A DNA stretch of 64,000 nt, taken from NCBI RefSeq assembly GCF_000385335.1, contig NZ_ARWA01000001.1:1628001-1692000 (forward strand). Direction: 5' to 3'. This document shows positions 43,701-51,409 of this stretch, one piece after another. Below the pieces are notes generated by a model. It did not search any database and was not told where the DNA came from. It saw only the letters and a program-made list of their open reading frames with translations. The position numbers were made by a program, and so were the translations under genes. Numbering within the stretch: position 1 is the stretch's first letter; the number at the start of each line of letters is the position of its first letter. The stretch is from Methyloferula stellata AR4 (GTDB taxonomy: Bacteria; Pseudomonadota; Alphaproteobacteria; Rhizobiales; Beijerinckiaceae).

Positions 43701-43830
43701 CGGCCTGTCGGGCACGGGACCAAAGGCGGGAGGTCCGAATTACCTGAAGCGCTTCATGCTCGAAGAAACGGTCTCGATCAATACAGCGGCGGTCGGCGGC
43801 AATGCCAGCCTGATGAGCCAGGGCGGCTGA
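40717..43830 (+). CDS. putA: Bifunctional proline dehydrogenase / glutamate semialdehyde dehydrogenase PutA
   Basis: Oxidises proline to glutamate in two steps. TTG at 40717, with GGAG seven bases upstream, gives 1037 residues; upstream ATG at 40600 lacks support. The PRODH barrel (about 100-470) shows FTVDAEEADRLELSLDVF, RLVKGAYWDTEIKRAQERG and EFQRLHGMGADLF for FAD and substrate. The aldehyde dehydrogenase half (from about 500) has CISPWNFPLSIFLGQVAAAL, the catalytic Glu in PFIAETGGIN and the catalytic Cys in SAGQRCSALR. It is the short PutA type without an N-terminal ribbon-helix-helix repressor domain, so regulation must be by another protein, perhaps the GntR regulator downstream. Confidence 0.95.
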   Translation: MSKPLEIDRDRAMPLFAAPYAEADEAIAPRLLAATDMDAAALARVDALASRLVSAIRSQSPRLGALEDFLREYSLSTDEGLALMVLAEALLRVPDDTTADRLIEDKLTHATFARHAAVSDALLVSASAWALGVTARMLQKGETAQGIVASLVRRIGMSALRPAARQAMQILGAHFILGRNIEEGLAHSASGDGRLYRYSFDMLGEGARTSADAVHYMDAYRHAIETIGRESGTASLPQRPGISVKLSALHPRFELLSRLRVMDELVPRLGSLARLAKDHNLSFTVDAEEADRLELSLDVFAAVLADPALAGWDGFGLAVQAYQKRAGAVLDYVFDLARRHDRRLMVRLVKGAYWDTEIKRAQERGLTDYPVFTRKPMTDLNYLSCARQLLDARGHIFPQFATHNALTVASIVEYAGGVDGYEFQRLHGMGADLFKALRLDFPDAACRIYAPVGTYRDLLAYLVRRLLENGANSSFVAQVGDPSIPLDILLRHPQTAIGAGIFRALPLPEDIHGLSRKSARGFEFGARQELDALCKAVGEAPGFYSVASIVAGGATQQGPSRPVLSPIDGSMIGEVGESSPDLIDRAMRAAQDAFKLWSARPVEERALCLDRMADGLEAERSRFLALLQSEAGKTLDDALGELREAVDFCRYYAACARHLFSTSEIMPGPTGEENRLTHFGRGTFICISPWNFPLSIFLGQVAAALVAGNAVIAKPAEQTPLIASEAALLLHRCSVPGAVLQLLPGDGSTGAALVASPHIAGVVFTGSTETAFAINRALAAKDGPIVPFIAETGGINAMIVDATALPEQVTDDVIASAFRSAGQRCSALRLLCVQEDVADRVITMIAGAAAELVVGDPRDLSTHVGPVIDAAARDALETHIAAMKQSARVHFAGSVPAGAPARGFYVAPHIFELASVAELEREVFGPVLHVVRYKAAELDALLDAIAAKGYGLTLGIHSRIDATIEHIIARRLAGNVYVNRSMIGAVVGTQPFGGFGLSGTGPKAGGPNYLKRFMLEETVSINTAAVGGNASLMSQGG

Positions 43831-43901
43831 GCTGTTCTGAATCCCTGCCTTCAAACTTCAGACGCCTATGGCCAATTCATCTTGTATGCGATGAGCAATT
43901 T

Positions 43902-43911
43902 TTGTATACAA
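43902..43911. promoter_or_regulatory. Palindromic operator TTGTATACAA upstream of GntR gene
   Basis: A perfect 10-bp palindrome of the kind bound by FCD-type GntR regulators. Partial copies flank it (CTTGTATGCG at 43881, CATACAAT about 43925). It lies 120 bases before the regulator gene and 72 bases after putA, so autoregulation is the simplest reading. Confidence 0.55.
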
Positions 43912-44031
43912 TTTTGAGAGAATACATACAATCTCTTTGGTCCGATGGCCGCCGCAGAGGCCGGGATCGCGACTGACGCGGGATCATGACTGAGATGGCG
44001 AAAGCGCTCATGCCGTCGGATGGAGCGATAA

Positions 44032-44691
44032 ATGGCGACGAGGACAGACAAGACGCTGACGCAACAGCTCGCCATCGAGATCGCTGATGCGGTTTTGTCG
44101 GGCGAGTTCGCGTCGGGCCAAAAGCTCGACGAGCAAATGCTGGCGCAGCGTTTCAACGTTTCCCGCACACCGGTACGCGAGGCACTACGCCATGTCGCCT
44201 CGAGCGGGCTTGTCGAGATCAGGCCGCGGCGCGGCGCGGCGGTGGCCAGCGTCGACAAAAACGATCTCGAAATGCTGTTTGTCGCGATGGGCGAATTGGA
44301 AGCCGCTTGCGCACGTCTCGCGGCACTGAGCATGACGCCGATCGAACGCCGCCGCCTGAATGCCCTGCACGATAAAATGGCCGATTACGTCACCGGCGAT
44401 CTGCCCGAGGCATTCGCCGAATCAAACCTCGATTTTCATACGCAAATCTATGCGGGCACGCATAATCGCGCTCTGGCCGAGATGACGGCCGGCTTGCGCC
44501 GCAGGCTTGCGCCCTATCGCCGGGCGCAATTCCGCACGCCCGGGCGGCTGCCGCGCTCGCACGCGGAACACGGCGCCGTCGTTGCTGCGATCCTTGCCGG
44601 GCATGCAGCGGGGGCGCATGCCGCCATGCTGCATCATATGACTTTGGTCGAAAGCGCTTTCGAGGAATTTGCAACGGCCGGGGCTGCGTGA
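44032..44691 (+). CDS. GntR family transcriptional regulator (FCD subfamily)
   Basis: A 219-residue regulator. The N-terminal winged helix (about 8-75) contains GEFASGQKLDEQMLAQRFNV followed by SRTPVREALRHVASSGLVEI, the classical GntR recognition helix. The C-terminal all-helical FCD domain follows, with ALAEMTAGLRRRLAPYRR and HGAVVAAILAGHAAGAHAAM, including the Asp/His positions that often bind metal and a carboxylic acid effector. It is downstream of putA in the same direction but with its own leader and operator. The effector is unknown. Confidence 0.9.
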   Translation: MATRTDKTLTQQLAIEIADAVLSGEFASGQKLDEQMLAQRFNVSRTPVREALRHVASSGLVEIRPRRGAAVASVDKNDLEMLFVAMGELEAACARLAALSMTPIERRRLNALHDKMADYVTGDLPEAFAESNLDFHTQIYAGTHNRALAEMTAGLRRRLAPYRRAQFRTPGRLPRSHAEHGAVVAAILAGHAAGAHAAMLHHMTLVESAFEEFATAGAA

Positions 44692-44981
44692 AGAAGCTGA
44701 TCACTGGATGGATCAAGCCGGGGCAGGTCCAGAAGTCGCGCCGCGAATGTGAAAGCACTTCCATGCTCGCAGTCGCCAACACGAATTCATAGGCTTTCCC
44801 TCAATCGCCGAGACCCGGCCAGCTCGGCGTGATGGCTGCGACGGCAGAAAGCGCTCTTTTCAACGATTCCTGGGCTTTGCCACAGGAGAGCAGGGGAATC
44901 TTTCATAGAAAAATTTGAGGCATATCAAAGCGCCCGTGACGCCAGTCTCTATCTTCGGTAACCGGTCGAAGGGAGAGCGAT

Positions 44982-45260
44982 ATGCGCGGAATGTCTTTGG
45001 TCTTGATCTCTACGCTGGCGGTTGCATTTTCGATAAGCCCGATTCGGGCTCAGGATGCTGGCGGGATTTCGCAATGTTTGGCCGGCTGCGCCAAGTCCGA
45101 CAAACCATGTCAGGACCGTTGCGTGCCGGCAGCGGCCATGAATGTTCCGGCCCGTGCATGCGTTGAGACGTGCCGTTTTACGGCCGCCGAACCCGATCTG
45201 CTGGTTCGTCTGAAAGCCTGTATCGGCACCTGTCTGGATCAAAACGCGGTAAGCCAATGA
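44982..45260 (+). CDS. Secreted Cys-rich protein with CxxxC motifs
   Basis: A 92-residue protein with a signal peptide (MRGMSLVLISTLAVAFSISP, cleavage near IRA-QD) and a mature part of about 68 residues containing eight Cys arranged as CxxxC pairs: CLAGC, CQDRC (after AKSDKP), CVETC and CIGTC. Such twin CxxxC segments suggest a disulfide-bonded helical hairpin in the periplasm. GGGAGAG precedes the ATG. Function unknown; copper or redox handling for the downstream oxidase genes is possible, but this is only position-based. Confidence 0.7.
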   Translation: MRGMSLVLISTLAVAFSISPIRAQDAGGISQCLAGCAKSDKPCQDRCVPAAAMNVPARACVETCRFTAAEPDLLVRLKACIGTCLDQNAVSQ

Positions 45261-45597
45261 AACGATCCGGCGCCTCCAGAGTTGGAAGGCTCCGTTTTAT
45301 GCCGAAGGCGGCGATCAATCAAAGTGCCGCCTGAGCGGTCGCGCTGCCTGAGATGAGGTCTTGGCTGCATTCTCCGGCCCTTCTTCGGGAGCTGACGGCG
45401 CTCATCCGCGAGGATAAGGCTGAAAGCCACGGGCGGCGAGATCAGCGCGGAAGCGTTGCAAGGGCTCAGCATCGATCGCCACGGGCGAGAAGTCTCGCAA
45501 ACATCCTCTGATCCGGCTTCGCATAGCGGAGCCATTGGCCGGAACCAACCGTCTATAGCGGCGTTACAAGCCCGCCTTCCGACGGAGCGCCGATCGC
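45261..45597. other. Intergenic region upstream of ctaC
   Basis: About 337 bases with no supported gene. It should contain the promoter of the oxidase cluster; no sigma-54, FNR/FixK-type or EcfG-type motif was recognised. Confidence 0.4.
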
Positions 45598-46554
45598 ATG
45601 CATGGGTTCCCTCTAAACTATGTGACAAGTGAGGGGACCAAGGCGGCCGCCATTTTGCCGCTGACGAAAGGCGTGACCGCGATTTCGCTGGTTGTCATTG
45701 TCATTATCGCCGCTTTGATCCTCACGGCCATATTCCGCCGCAGGGCCGCCGGCGGCCCGCAGGATCTCGTCCAGGATGTGACGCCGCTGCGCTGGATCTA
45801 TATCGGCACCGGGCTGACGGTCGCTGTTTTGCTCGGCGTTCTGGTCTGGACCATGACCACCGTCGCCGCCGTGGTAAATCCCAAGGATGAGCCCGCACTC
45901 TCACTCGATGTTACCGGCCATCAATGGTGGTGGGAGGTGCGCTACCTCGACAAGAATCACCCGTCGAATATCTTCAATACAGCGAATGAAATTCACATTC
46001 CGGTCGGCAAGCCCATTCGCATCAATCTGAAGTCGGCCGACGTCATCCATTCGTTCTGGGTGCCGGCGCTCTCCGGCAAAACCGATATGATTCCGGGCCA
46101 GGTGAATACGATCTGGCTGCAGGCCGACCGCCCCGGCACCTATCGCGGCCAATGCACGGAATATTGCGGCCAGCAGCACGCCCACATGGGTTTCACCGTG
46201 ATTGCCGACGAGGCTCAAAAGTTCGAAGCGTGGCGGTTGACGCAAATCAGAGGCGACGCACCGCAAGCGAACGATCCATCGCCCATAGCCGATGGCCGCC
46301 AGACCTTCACAACTCATTGCGGCGCTTGTCATACGGTCCGTGGCACGGGCGCCGGCGGCATCGTCGGCCCCGATCTTACTCATATCATGAGCCGCTCGAC
46401 CATCGCGGCAGGCACTTTGCCGAATAAGCCCGGCTGGCTCGCCGGTTGGATCGCGGATCCGCAACACGTCAAGCCCGGTGCCAAAATGCCCATTCTCGAT
46501 ATTTCGGGCCCGGAGCTCCACGCAGTCACCACCTATCTCGCAACATTGAACTAA
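45598..46554 (+). CDS. ctaC: Cytochrome c oxidase subunit II fused to cytochrome c (caa3 type)
   Basis: A 318-residue subunit II. Two N-terminal membrane segments (AISLVVIVIIAALILTAIF and WIYIGTGLTVAVLLGVLVW) lead into a CuA cupredoxin domain with VTGHQWWWEVRY, VIHSFWVPALSGKTDMIPGQ and the full CuA loop CTEYCGQQHAHM. A C-terminal class I cytochrome c domain follows with heme motif CGACH (about 241-245) and KMPILD for the Met ligand. The fusion allows direct electron delivery from soluble cytochromes. First gene of an oxidase cluster resembling the alternative coxMNOP oxidase of bradyrhizobia. Confidence 0.93.
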   Translation: MHGFPLNYVTSEGTKAAAILPLTKGVTAISLVVIVIIAALILTAIFRRRAAGGPQDLVQDVTPLRWIYIGTGLTVAVLLGVLVWTMTTVAAVVNPKDEPALSLDVTGHQWWWEVRYLDKNHPSNIFNTANEIHIPVGKPIRINLKSADVIHSFWVPALSGKTDMIPGQVNTIWLQADRPGTYRGQCTEYCGQQHAHMGFTVIADEAQKFEAWRLTQIRGDAPQANDPSPIADGRQTFTTHCGACHTVRGTGAGGIVGPDLTHIMSRSTIAAGTLPNKPGWLAGWIADPQHVKPGAKMPILDISGPELHAVTTYLATLN

Positions 46555-46582
46555 GGCTCCACAAACCTCCCAGGAAAGCGCG

Positions 46583-48550
46583 ATGGCAAACCAAGACCTG
46601 ATGGCCCGGGAGAGTTTAACGGAACTACCGCCGCTGGTCGCGCCGTCGCCGGAGCTCGCGGCGCGGCTGCAGGCGCTGTGGGAAACGGCTCCGGGCTTGC
46701 GCGGCTTCTTCATGAGCGTCGATCATAAGGAGATCGGCATCCGCTACATCGTCACGGCCTTCGCCTTTCTGATTCTAGGCGGTTGCGAGGCCTTGCTGAT
46801 GCGCCTGCAATTGGCAGGGCCGAACATGCGGCTCCTGACCCCGGAGCAATATGACGAGCTCTTCACCATGCACGGCATATCGATGATCTTTCTTTATGCC
46901 ATGCCGGTTCTCTCGGGCTTCAGCAATTATCTCTGGCCGCTTTTGTTTGGCGCGCGCGACATGGCTTTTCCGCGAGTCAATGCGCTGTCCTATTGGACCT
47001 TTCTTTTCGCCGGTCTGTTTATTTATGCCGCCTTCATCATGGGCGTGGCACCGAATGCCGGCTGGTTCAACTACGTGCCTTATACGGCCAAGGCCGCCAA
47101 CCCGGGCATTAACATCGACTTCTATGCGCTGGGCATGATTTTCCTCGGCATCTCGACGACGGTCGGCTCGATCAATTTCGTCGTGACGCTGATGCGCACC
47201 CGTGCGCCCGGCATGTCGATCAATCGCATGCCGGTGATGGTGTGGGGCACGCTCACCGCGTCGCTTGCGAATATTCTCGTCGTGCCTTCGGTCAGCCTTG
47301 CCTTTCTGATGCTTTGGCTCGATCGCAATTTCGGCACGCATTTCTTCACCGTGGGCGACGGCGGGCAACCGATTCTCTGGCAGCATCTCTTTTGGATGTT
47401 CGGCCACCCTTGGGTCTATGCGATCGTTTTACCGGCGATGGGATTCGTCTCCGACGGGCTGCCGATCTTCTGCCGAAGGCCGTTGGTCGGCTATACGCTC
47501 GTCGCCTTGTCGACCGTCGCCACCATGGCGCTCGGTTTCGGCGTCTGGGTCCATCATATGTTCGCGACCGGCATTTCCGACGTCGCGCTCTCCTTCTTCA
47601 GCGGCGCATCGCTCGTTATCACAGTGCCGAGTGCCATCGCGGTTTTCTGCTGGATCGCGACGATCTGGGCTGGCCGGCCGGTGGCGACCGCGGCCTTTCA
47701 TTTCTACGCGGGCATGATTGCGCTTTTCGTGATCGGCGGCGTCTCCGGTTTCATGACGGCCTCCGTGCCGGTCGATTGGCAATTGACCGACACCTATTTC
47801 GTCGTCGCGCATATCCACTATGTGCTGATCGGCATCAATGTGTTTCCGGTGATCGGCGCTTTCTACACGTGGTTTCCGAAAATGAGCGGCCGCATGCTCG
47901 ACGAGCGTCTGGGCAAATGGAATTTCTGGCTCATGTTCATCGGCTTCAATCTCGGTTTCTTCCCGATGCATATCTCCGGTCTGCTCGGCATGCCGCGGCG
48001 CATCTATACCTATTCGCCTGACATGGGATGGTCCACGCTCAATCTCATCACGACGCTCGGGTCCTTCCTCTTTGCCGTCGGCGTGTTGCTGTTCATCGTG
48101 AATATTGCCGTCAGTTTGCGGCGCGGCGCCATCGCGGGTCCCAATCCCTGGGATGCCGGCACGCTCGAATGGGCGACGTCTTCGCCGCCGCCGCCTTATA
48201 ATTTCACAGTCATTCCGGAAATCGGCAGCCGACATCCGCTTTGGGAAGACCGGCTCGGCGATCCCGGTGCATCGTCCGTCGCGCGCGGCTTTGCCTTCGA
48301 CGAGGGCCGCGAGACGCTCGGCACCAGCATGCTCGACAGCGAGCCAGATGCCGTGCTGCGGATGCCTGGCGATAGCTGGCTGCCGTTCCTTTTGGGCCTC
48401 GCGTTGACATTCATCTTCATCGGCATGCTGATCCATGTCTGGTGGCTTGCCGGCATCGCACTCGTCGCCTGCGCGATCGTTCTAATTCTCTGGTTGCAGC
48501 CGGACTCGTTGCCGCCGCTTATTCCGATCGAGGAGGCCGCGCATGTCTGA
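46583..48550 (+). CDS. ctaD: Cytochrome c oxidase subunit I lacking the usual D- and K-channel residues
   Basis: A 655-residue heme-copper subunit I with the Cu-B and heme ligands in place (His275 in FGHPWVY, VHHMFATGI, VVAHIHYVLIG) and the cross-linked Tyr279. At 277, where A1-type enzymes have the D-channel Glu (HPEVY), the codon is TGG (Trp). At 353, where the K-channel Lys is expected (PTGIK in typical enzymes), this protein has PSAIA with Ala. The entry Asp126 (GARDMAFPR) is kept. Two extra C-terminal helices follow residue 590. Proton pumping is thus doubtful or uses another route. It overlaps the next gene by eight bases. Confidence 0.92.
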   Translation: MANQDLMARESLTELPPLVAPSPELAARLQALWETAPGLRGFFMSVDHKEIGIRYIVTAFAFLILGGCEALLMRLQLAGPNMRLLTPEQYDELFTMHGISMIFLYAMPVLSGFSNYLWPLLFGARDMAFPRVNALSYWTFLFAGLFIYAAFIMGVAPNAGWFNYVPYTAKAANPGINIDFYALGMIFLGISTTVGSINFVVTLMRTRAPGMSINRMPVMVWGTLTASLANILVVPSVSLAFLMLWLDRNFGTHFFTVGDGGQPILWQHLFWMFGHPWVYAIVLPAMGFVSDGLPIFCRRPLVGYTLVALSTVATMALGFGVWVHHMFATGISDVALSFFSGASLVITVPSAIAVFCWIATIWAGRPVATAAFHFYAGMIALFVIGGVSGFMTASVPVDWQLTDTYFVVAHIHYVLIGINVFPVIGAFYTWFPKMSGRMLDERLGKWNFWLMFIGFNLGFFPMHISGLLGMPRRIYTYSPDMGWSTLNLITTLGSFLFAVGVLLFIVNIAVSLRRGAIAGPNPWDAGTLEWATSSPPPPYNFTVIPEIGSRHPLWEDRLGDPGASSVARGFAFDEGRETLGTSMLDSEPDAVLRMPGDSWLPFLLGLALTFIFIGMLIHVWWLAGIALVACAIVLILWLQPDSLPPLIPIEEAAHV

Positions 48551-49169
48551 TGCCGCCGCACTCAAAATAGCCGAGGCCGATCCTGCCGCGATGACTGCGC
48601 GTAGGAGAACAGGCGACCTTGGACGCGTCTCCGGCTGGTACGGTGTCAGGTTCATTATTGTGACGGAAGGCTCGCTCTTCGCCTACCTTCTGTTCAGCTA
48701 TTATTATTGTCTCGCACAGGCCGGCGTGAAATGGCCGGTCGGCGGCCCGCCGCCGCTTACGCTGGCAGCGATCAGCACGCTTCTCATGGTAGCAAGCAGC
48801 ATCGCTCTGGCATGGAGCCAATGGAGCTTTTTCAAGGAAGCCAAGCCTCGGCCCGTCCCGGGCATCGGGCTCGCGGTCATCTTCGGCGCAGTCTTTCTGA
48901 GCCTCCAGGCGCTCGACCTCGCCAAGAAAGTTCCAGCGATCTCGGCCAGCACCTATAATTCCTTTTACGTGCTGCTGGCAGGTCTCGATTTTCTGCATGT
49001 CGCCGTAGGCGTTATTGCGCTCGTCGCTTTGCTCACGTGGACCATCGAAGGCCGCATCGTCGGGATCAGAACCTCCTACGTTTTGATCGTTGCCGCCTAC
49101 TGGCACTTTGTCGTTATCGTCTGGCTGTCGATTTTCGCGACCATGATCCTTCTACCTTATGCGAGTTAG
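48543..49169 (+). CDS. ctaE: Cytochrome c oxidase subunit III-like protein
   Basis: A 208-residue subunit III with five predicted helices: YGVRFIIVTEGSLFAYLLFS, ISTLLMVASSIALAWSQW, GIGLAVIFGAVFLSLQALDL, NSFYVLLAGLDFLHVAVGVI and YVLIVAAYWHFVVIVWLSIF. The Glu in the first helix and the LDFLHVAVGVIALVAL and AYWHFVVIVW signatures are typical. The first two canonical helices of full-length subunit III are missing, as in the short CoxO-type subunits. It overlaps the end of subunit I and probably is co-translated with it. Confidence 0.88.
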   Translation: MSDAAALKIAEADPAAMTARRRTGDLGRVSGWYGVRFIIVTEGSLFAYLLFSYYYCLAQAGVKWPVGGPPPLTLAAISTLLMVASSIALAWSQWSFFKEAKPRPVPGIGLAVIFGAVFLSLQALDLAKKVPAISASTYNSFYVLLAGLDFLHVAVGVIALVALLTWTIEGRIVGIRTSYVLIVAAYWHFVVIVWLSIFATMILLPYAS

Positions 49170-49171
49170 AT

Positions 49172-49627
49172 ATGGCGCAAGATGAAACCATAGGCTCTCA
49201 TGCCGAACATCCAGCCCCGGCGCGGCACGAAGTCGATATCGGCCTGCTTGCCTTTGGACTCATGGGCGCGCCGGTCATTTGGGGCGTGCATTTTTTAGCG
49301 AATGTGACCATTGCCAGCCGGGCTTGTGCGTCTACTGCGATGAGTCCATCGGCGTCGACGCATGCGACGCTTTTGGTGATCGATGCTGTTGCGGCATTGG
49401 TCGCGCTCGCCGCTCTCTACGTCTCGACGCAGACCTGGCGCTCGACGCGGCATGAAGGTGCCGACACGCGGGCGTCGGGCACAACGCCAGAGCAGCATGC
49501 AGCCGAAGTGGGCGAAGGGCGCACGCGCTTCGTCGCACTTGGCGGAATCATGATGAGCACGGTGTTCTTCGTGGCCATCCTCTTCGATACATTCGCGGCG
49601 ATCGTGGTGACGGCATGCGGAAAATGA
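49172..49627 (+). CDS. Small oxidase-cluster membrane protein
   Basis: A 151-residue membrane protein starting at ATG 49172, two bases after the subunit III stop. Hydrophobic segments: IGLLAFGLMGAPVIWGVHFL, ATLLVIDAVAALVALAALYV and FVALGGIMMSTVFFVAILFD with an ending TFAAIVVTACGK. There is no obvious homology to known oxidase subunits that I can name; the position matches the fourth gene of coxMNOP-like clusters. The segment between helices 2 and 3 is polar (about 40 residues). It overlaps the following cytochrome gene by 13 bases. Confidence 0.75.
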   Translation: MAQDETIGSHAEHPAPARHEVDIGLLAFGLMGAPVIWGVHFLANVTIASRACASTAMSPSASTHATLLVIDAVAALVALAALYVSTQTWRSTRHEGADTRASGTTPEQHAAEVGEGRTRFVALGGIMMSTVFFVAILFDTFAAIVVTACGK

Positions 49628-49989
49628 TGCGCTTCTTTTCCGCGATTGCGGCTTGTGGGTTGGCGTTGGCCTCTGCCGGTTGCGATAGTGCGCATCCGGC
49701 GATAGCATCCTCCGATGCGCGCGAGGCCATCGCTGCGATGTCGAGCCTGGGCTGCGGGACCTGTCATTCGATACCCGGCGTGACCGGCGCCGATGGCAAG
49801 GTCGGACCCTCGCTCGAACATATCGGATCGCAGGTCTATATCGCGGGCATGCTGCCCAACAGCCCCACGAATTTGCAGCATTGGATCTTGCATCCGCAAG
49901 AGGTCGTGCCGGGCAACGTCATGCCGGACATACCGATGAGCGATACCTCCGCAGGGAAGATCGCGGCCTATCTGGAGACGCTGCGGTGA
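49615..49989 (+). CDS. Lipoprotein-type cytochrome c
   Basis: A 124-residue monoheme class I cytochrome c. The N-terminus MRKMMRFFSAIAACGLALAS ends in AGC, a lipobox, so it is probably anchored to a membrane on the periplasmic side. The heme motif is CGTCH at about 47-51, with Met ligand candidates in VMPDIPMSD. It starts inside the end of the preceding gene. Likely electron carrier to the caa3-type oxidase encoded upstream. Confidence 0.87.
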   Translation: MRKMMRFFSAIAACGLALASAGCDSAHPAIASSDAREAIAAMSSLGCGTCHSIPGVTGADGKVGPSLEHIGSQVYIAGMLPNSPTNLQHWILHPQEVVPGNVMPDIPMSDTSAGKIAAYLETLR

Positions 49990-50063
49990 GCTACTCACCA
50001 TTTTAGGGAGTGTGCGGACCTTCTTCCTGTGGGAGAAGGCGGCCCGGCGACGCAGGGTCGGAT

Positions 50064-50103
50064 GAGGGGGTACGATCTTTGGATCGAGGGAGCGTACCCC
50101 CTC
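50064..50103. repeat. Long inverted repeat between convergent cytochrome and ctaG genes
   Basis: GAGGGGGTACG (50064-50074) pairs with CGTACCCCCTC (50093-50103); outer arms around 50031 (GGGAGAAGG) and 50132 (CCTTTTCCC) extend the structure. The element lies between convergent genes and resembles intergenic repeats of Rhizobiales; it may end transcription from both sides. Confidence 0.6.
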
Positions 50104-50157
50104 ACCCGGCTTGCTTCGCAAGCCACCTTTTCCCCACGGGGAGGGTTGTAAGCGCCT

Positions 50158-50955
50158 CTAAATCGCTTCCGCCTTGCGCTCCAGCGCCTGCATGAAGGCA
50201 CCGACCGCGCCGACCAGATGAACGGTCAGGATCAGGCCGAAGGGCAGCCACATGATGAGGCCGCCGAGCTGCTGGTCTTGCAGCGGCGACAGTCCCCAAA
50301 CTTCGGTCGTTGTGAAATGCGCGGCGAAAACCGCGCGCGGCATAAAGACCAGCAAAGCGCCGAGGCCGGTCATCTGCAAGCCCGTGAAAAGGCTCGCTGC
50401 GATGGCAGGGCCAGGATTGCGGGACAGGTCACGCAACAGGCAGCGCCATAGCATCACGCCCGTGGCAAGCAGGCTGATTTCCATGCTCCAATAGACGATG
50501 TGGCTCTGCAGAGTTGCATCGTAAGGCTCAGGCATGTGCCAGAACCAGAGCACGAAGGCAAAGAGCAAAGGCGCGGCGAAGGTTTCCGCTTTATTGCGGC
50601 GGCTTGCATCGAAGCCGAAGGCGCGCGCAAACAGAATATCGGCGCCGCCGAGCACAAGCAAAGGCGCGGCCGCCAAGATCAGGATCATATGTTGACCAAT
50701 GCGTGCGGAAAACAGCGCTACGCTCAGATTGCAAAGCGGCGAAATGAAAGAGCCGGCGAGCACCAGCCAGCCCGCGGCGAAACCCAAAGGCCCGGGTGCG
50801 GGTTCGCCGCGCATCGAGAGAGGCCAGCGCCGCATCGCCAAGATATAAAGACCGGCGCCCACGGCGAGAACCGAGATCAGGATCGGGTCGAGGTTCCAGG
50901 CGACGGAGCCGGGCCCCGGCGGAAGCCCGCAATAGGGGACATAATGACTTGCCAT
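50158..50955 (-). CDS. ctaG: Cytochrome c oxidase assembly factor CtaG (caa3_CtaG family)
   Basis: A 265-residue multi-pass membrane protein. ATG at 50955 is chosen because it follows GGAG in the end of the xoxG gene and starts the family pattern MASHYVPYCGLPPGPGSVAW, then NLDPILISVLAVGAGLYIL. FVLWFWHMPEPYDATL, SHIVYWSMEISLLATGVML and QQLGGLIMWLPFGLILTVHL are signatures of the caa3_CtaG family, needed to assemble copper centres of caa3-type oxidases. It lies one base after xoxG on the same strand, which ties assembly of the neighbouring caa3-like oxidase to methanol oxidation. Confidence 0.9.
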   Translation of the reverse strand: MASHYVPYCGLPPGPGSVAWNLDPILISVLAVGAGLYILAMRRWPLSMRGEPAPGPLGFAAGWLVLAGSFISPLCNLSVALFSARIGQHMILILAAAPLLVLGGADILFARAFGFDASRRNKAETFAAPLLFAFVLWFWHMPEPYDATLQSHIVYWSMEISLLATGVMLWRCLLRDLSRNPGPAIAASLFTGLQMTGLGALLVFMPRAVFAAHFTTTEVWGLSPLQDQQLGGLIMWLPFGLILTVHLVGAVGAFMQALERKAEAI

Positions 50956-50956
50956 C

Positions 50957-51409
50957 CTATTTCTCCGTTGGATTCTCCGACAGGGTTTTGACGTAGGCTG
51001 CGAGCTCCCAGACCTGTTGCATCGGGATGAGCCCGCGCCACGTCGGCATACCGTTCGGCCGGCCTTCGACAATCGAGGCCGCGATGTTCTCGATGCTGCC
51101 GCCGTAAATCCAGGTCTTATCCATCAGGTTGGCGCCCATGCCTCCGCCGCCGCTCGAATGGCAGCCATTACAGTTCATCGCCGAAAAGAGTTGCTTGCCG
51201 GCTTCGATATGTTCAGGGCTTTTGGCATATTCCTCGCCAATTTTGCTGGCCTGATCGACCGGCGTTCCGCCACCGGGCGCGATCGGCACTAAGGAGACGG
51301 GCGGCAGAGCATATTTATCGGTGCCGCTTGGCGGATTGGTTTCCTGGGCCTGCGCCATGGCTGCCAGGATAAAGCCGGCGCAGAATGCCAAAAGGGCGAC
51401 ATATTTCAT
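50957..51409 (-). CDS. xoxG: XoxG-type cytochrome c
   Basis: A 150-residue periplasmic cytochrome c, presumed electron acceptor of the lanthanide methanol dehydrogenase XoxF. Signal peptide MKYVALLAFCAGFILAAMAQ, Pro-rich segment, heme motif CNGCH (residues about 79-83) followed by GGGGMGANLMDKTWIYGG, and a Met ligand candidate in GMPTWRG. The GGGMG...WIYGG sequence after the heme is typical of cytochromes next to xoxF or of the PedF/MxaG group. It overlaps the xoxJ stop region by four bases. Confidence 0.87.
   Translation of the reverse strand: MKYVALLAFCAGFILAAMAQAQETNPPSGTDKYALPPVSLVPIAPGGGTPVDQASKIGEEYAKSPEHIEAGKQLFSAMNCNGCHSSGGGGMGANLMDKTWIYGGSIENIAASIVEGRPNGMPTWRGLIPMQQVWELAAYVKTLSENPTEK

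Noticed and set aside
41866-43854. 662-codon minus-strand frame across putA
   Set aside because: Shadow of PutA, whose catalytic motifs are intact on the plus strand.
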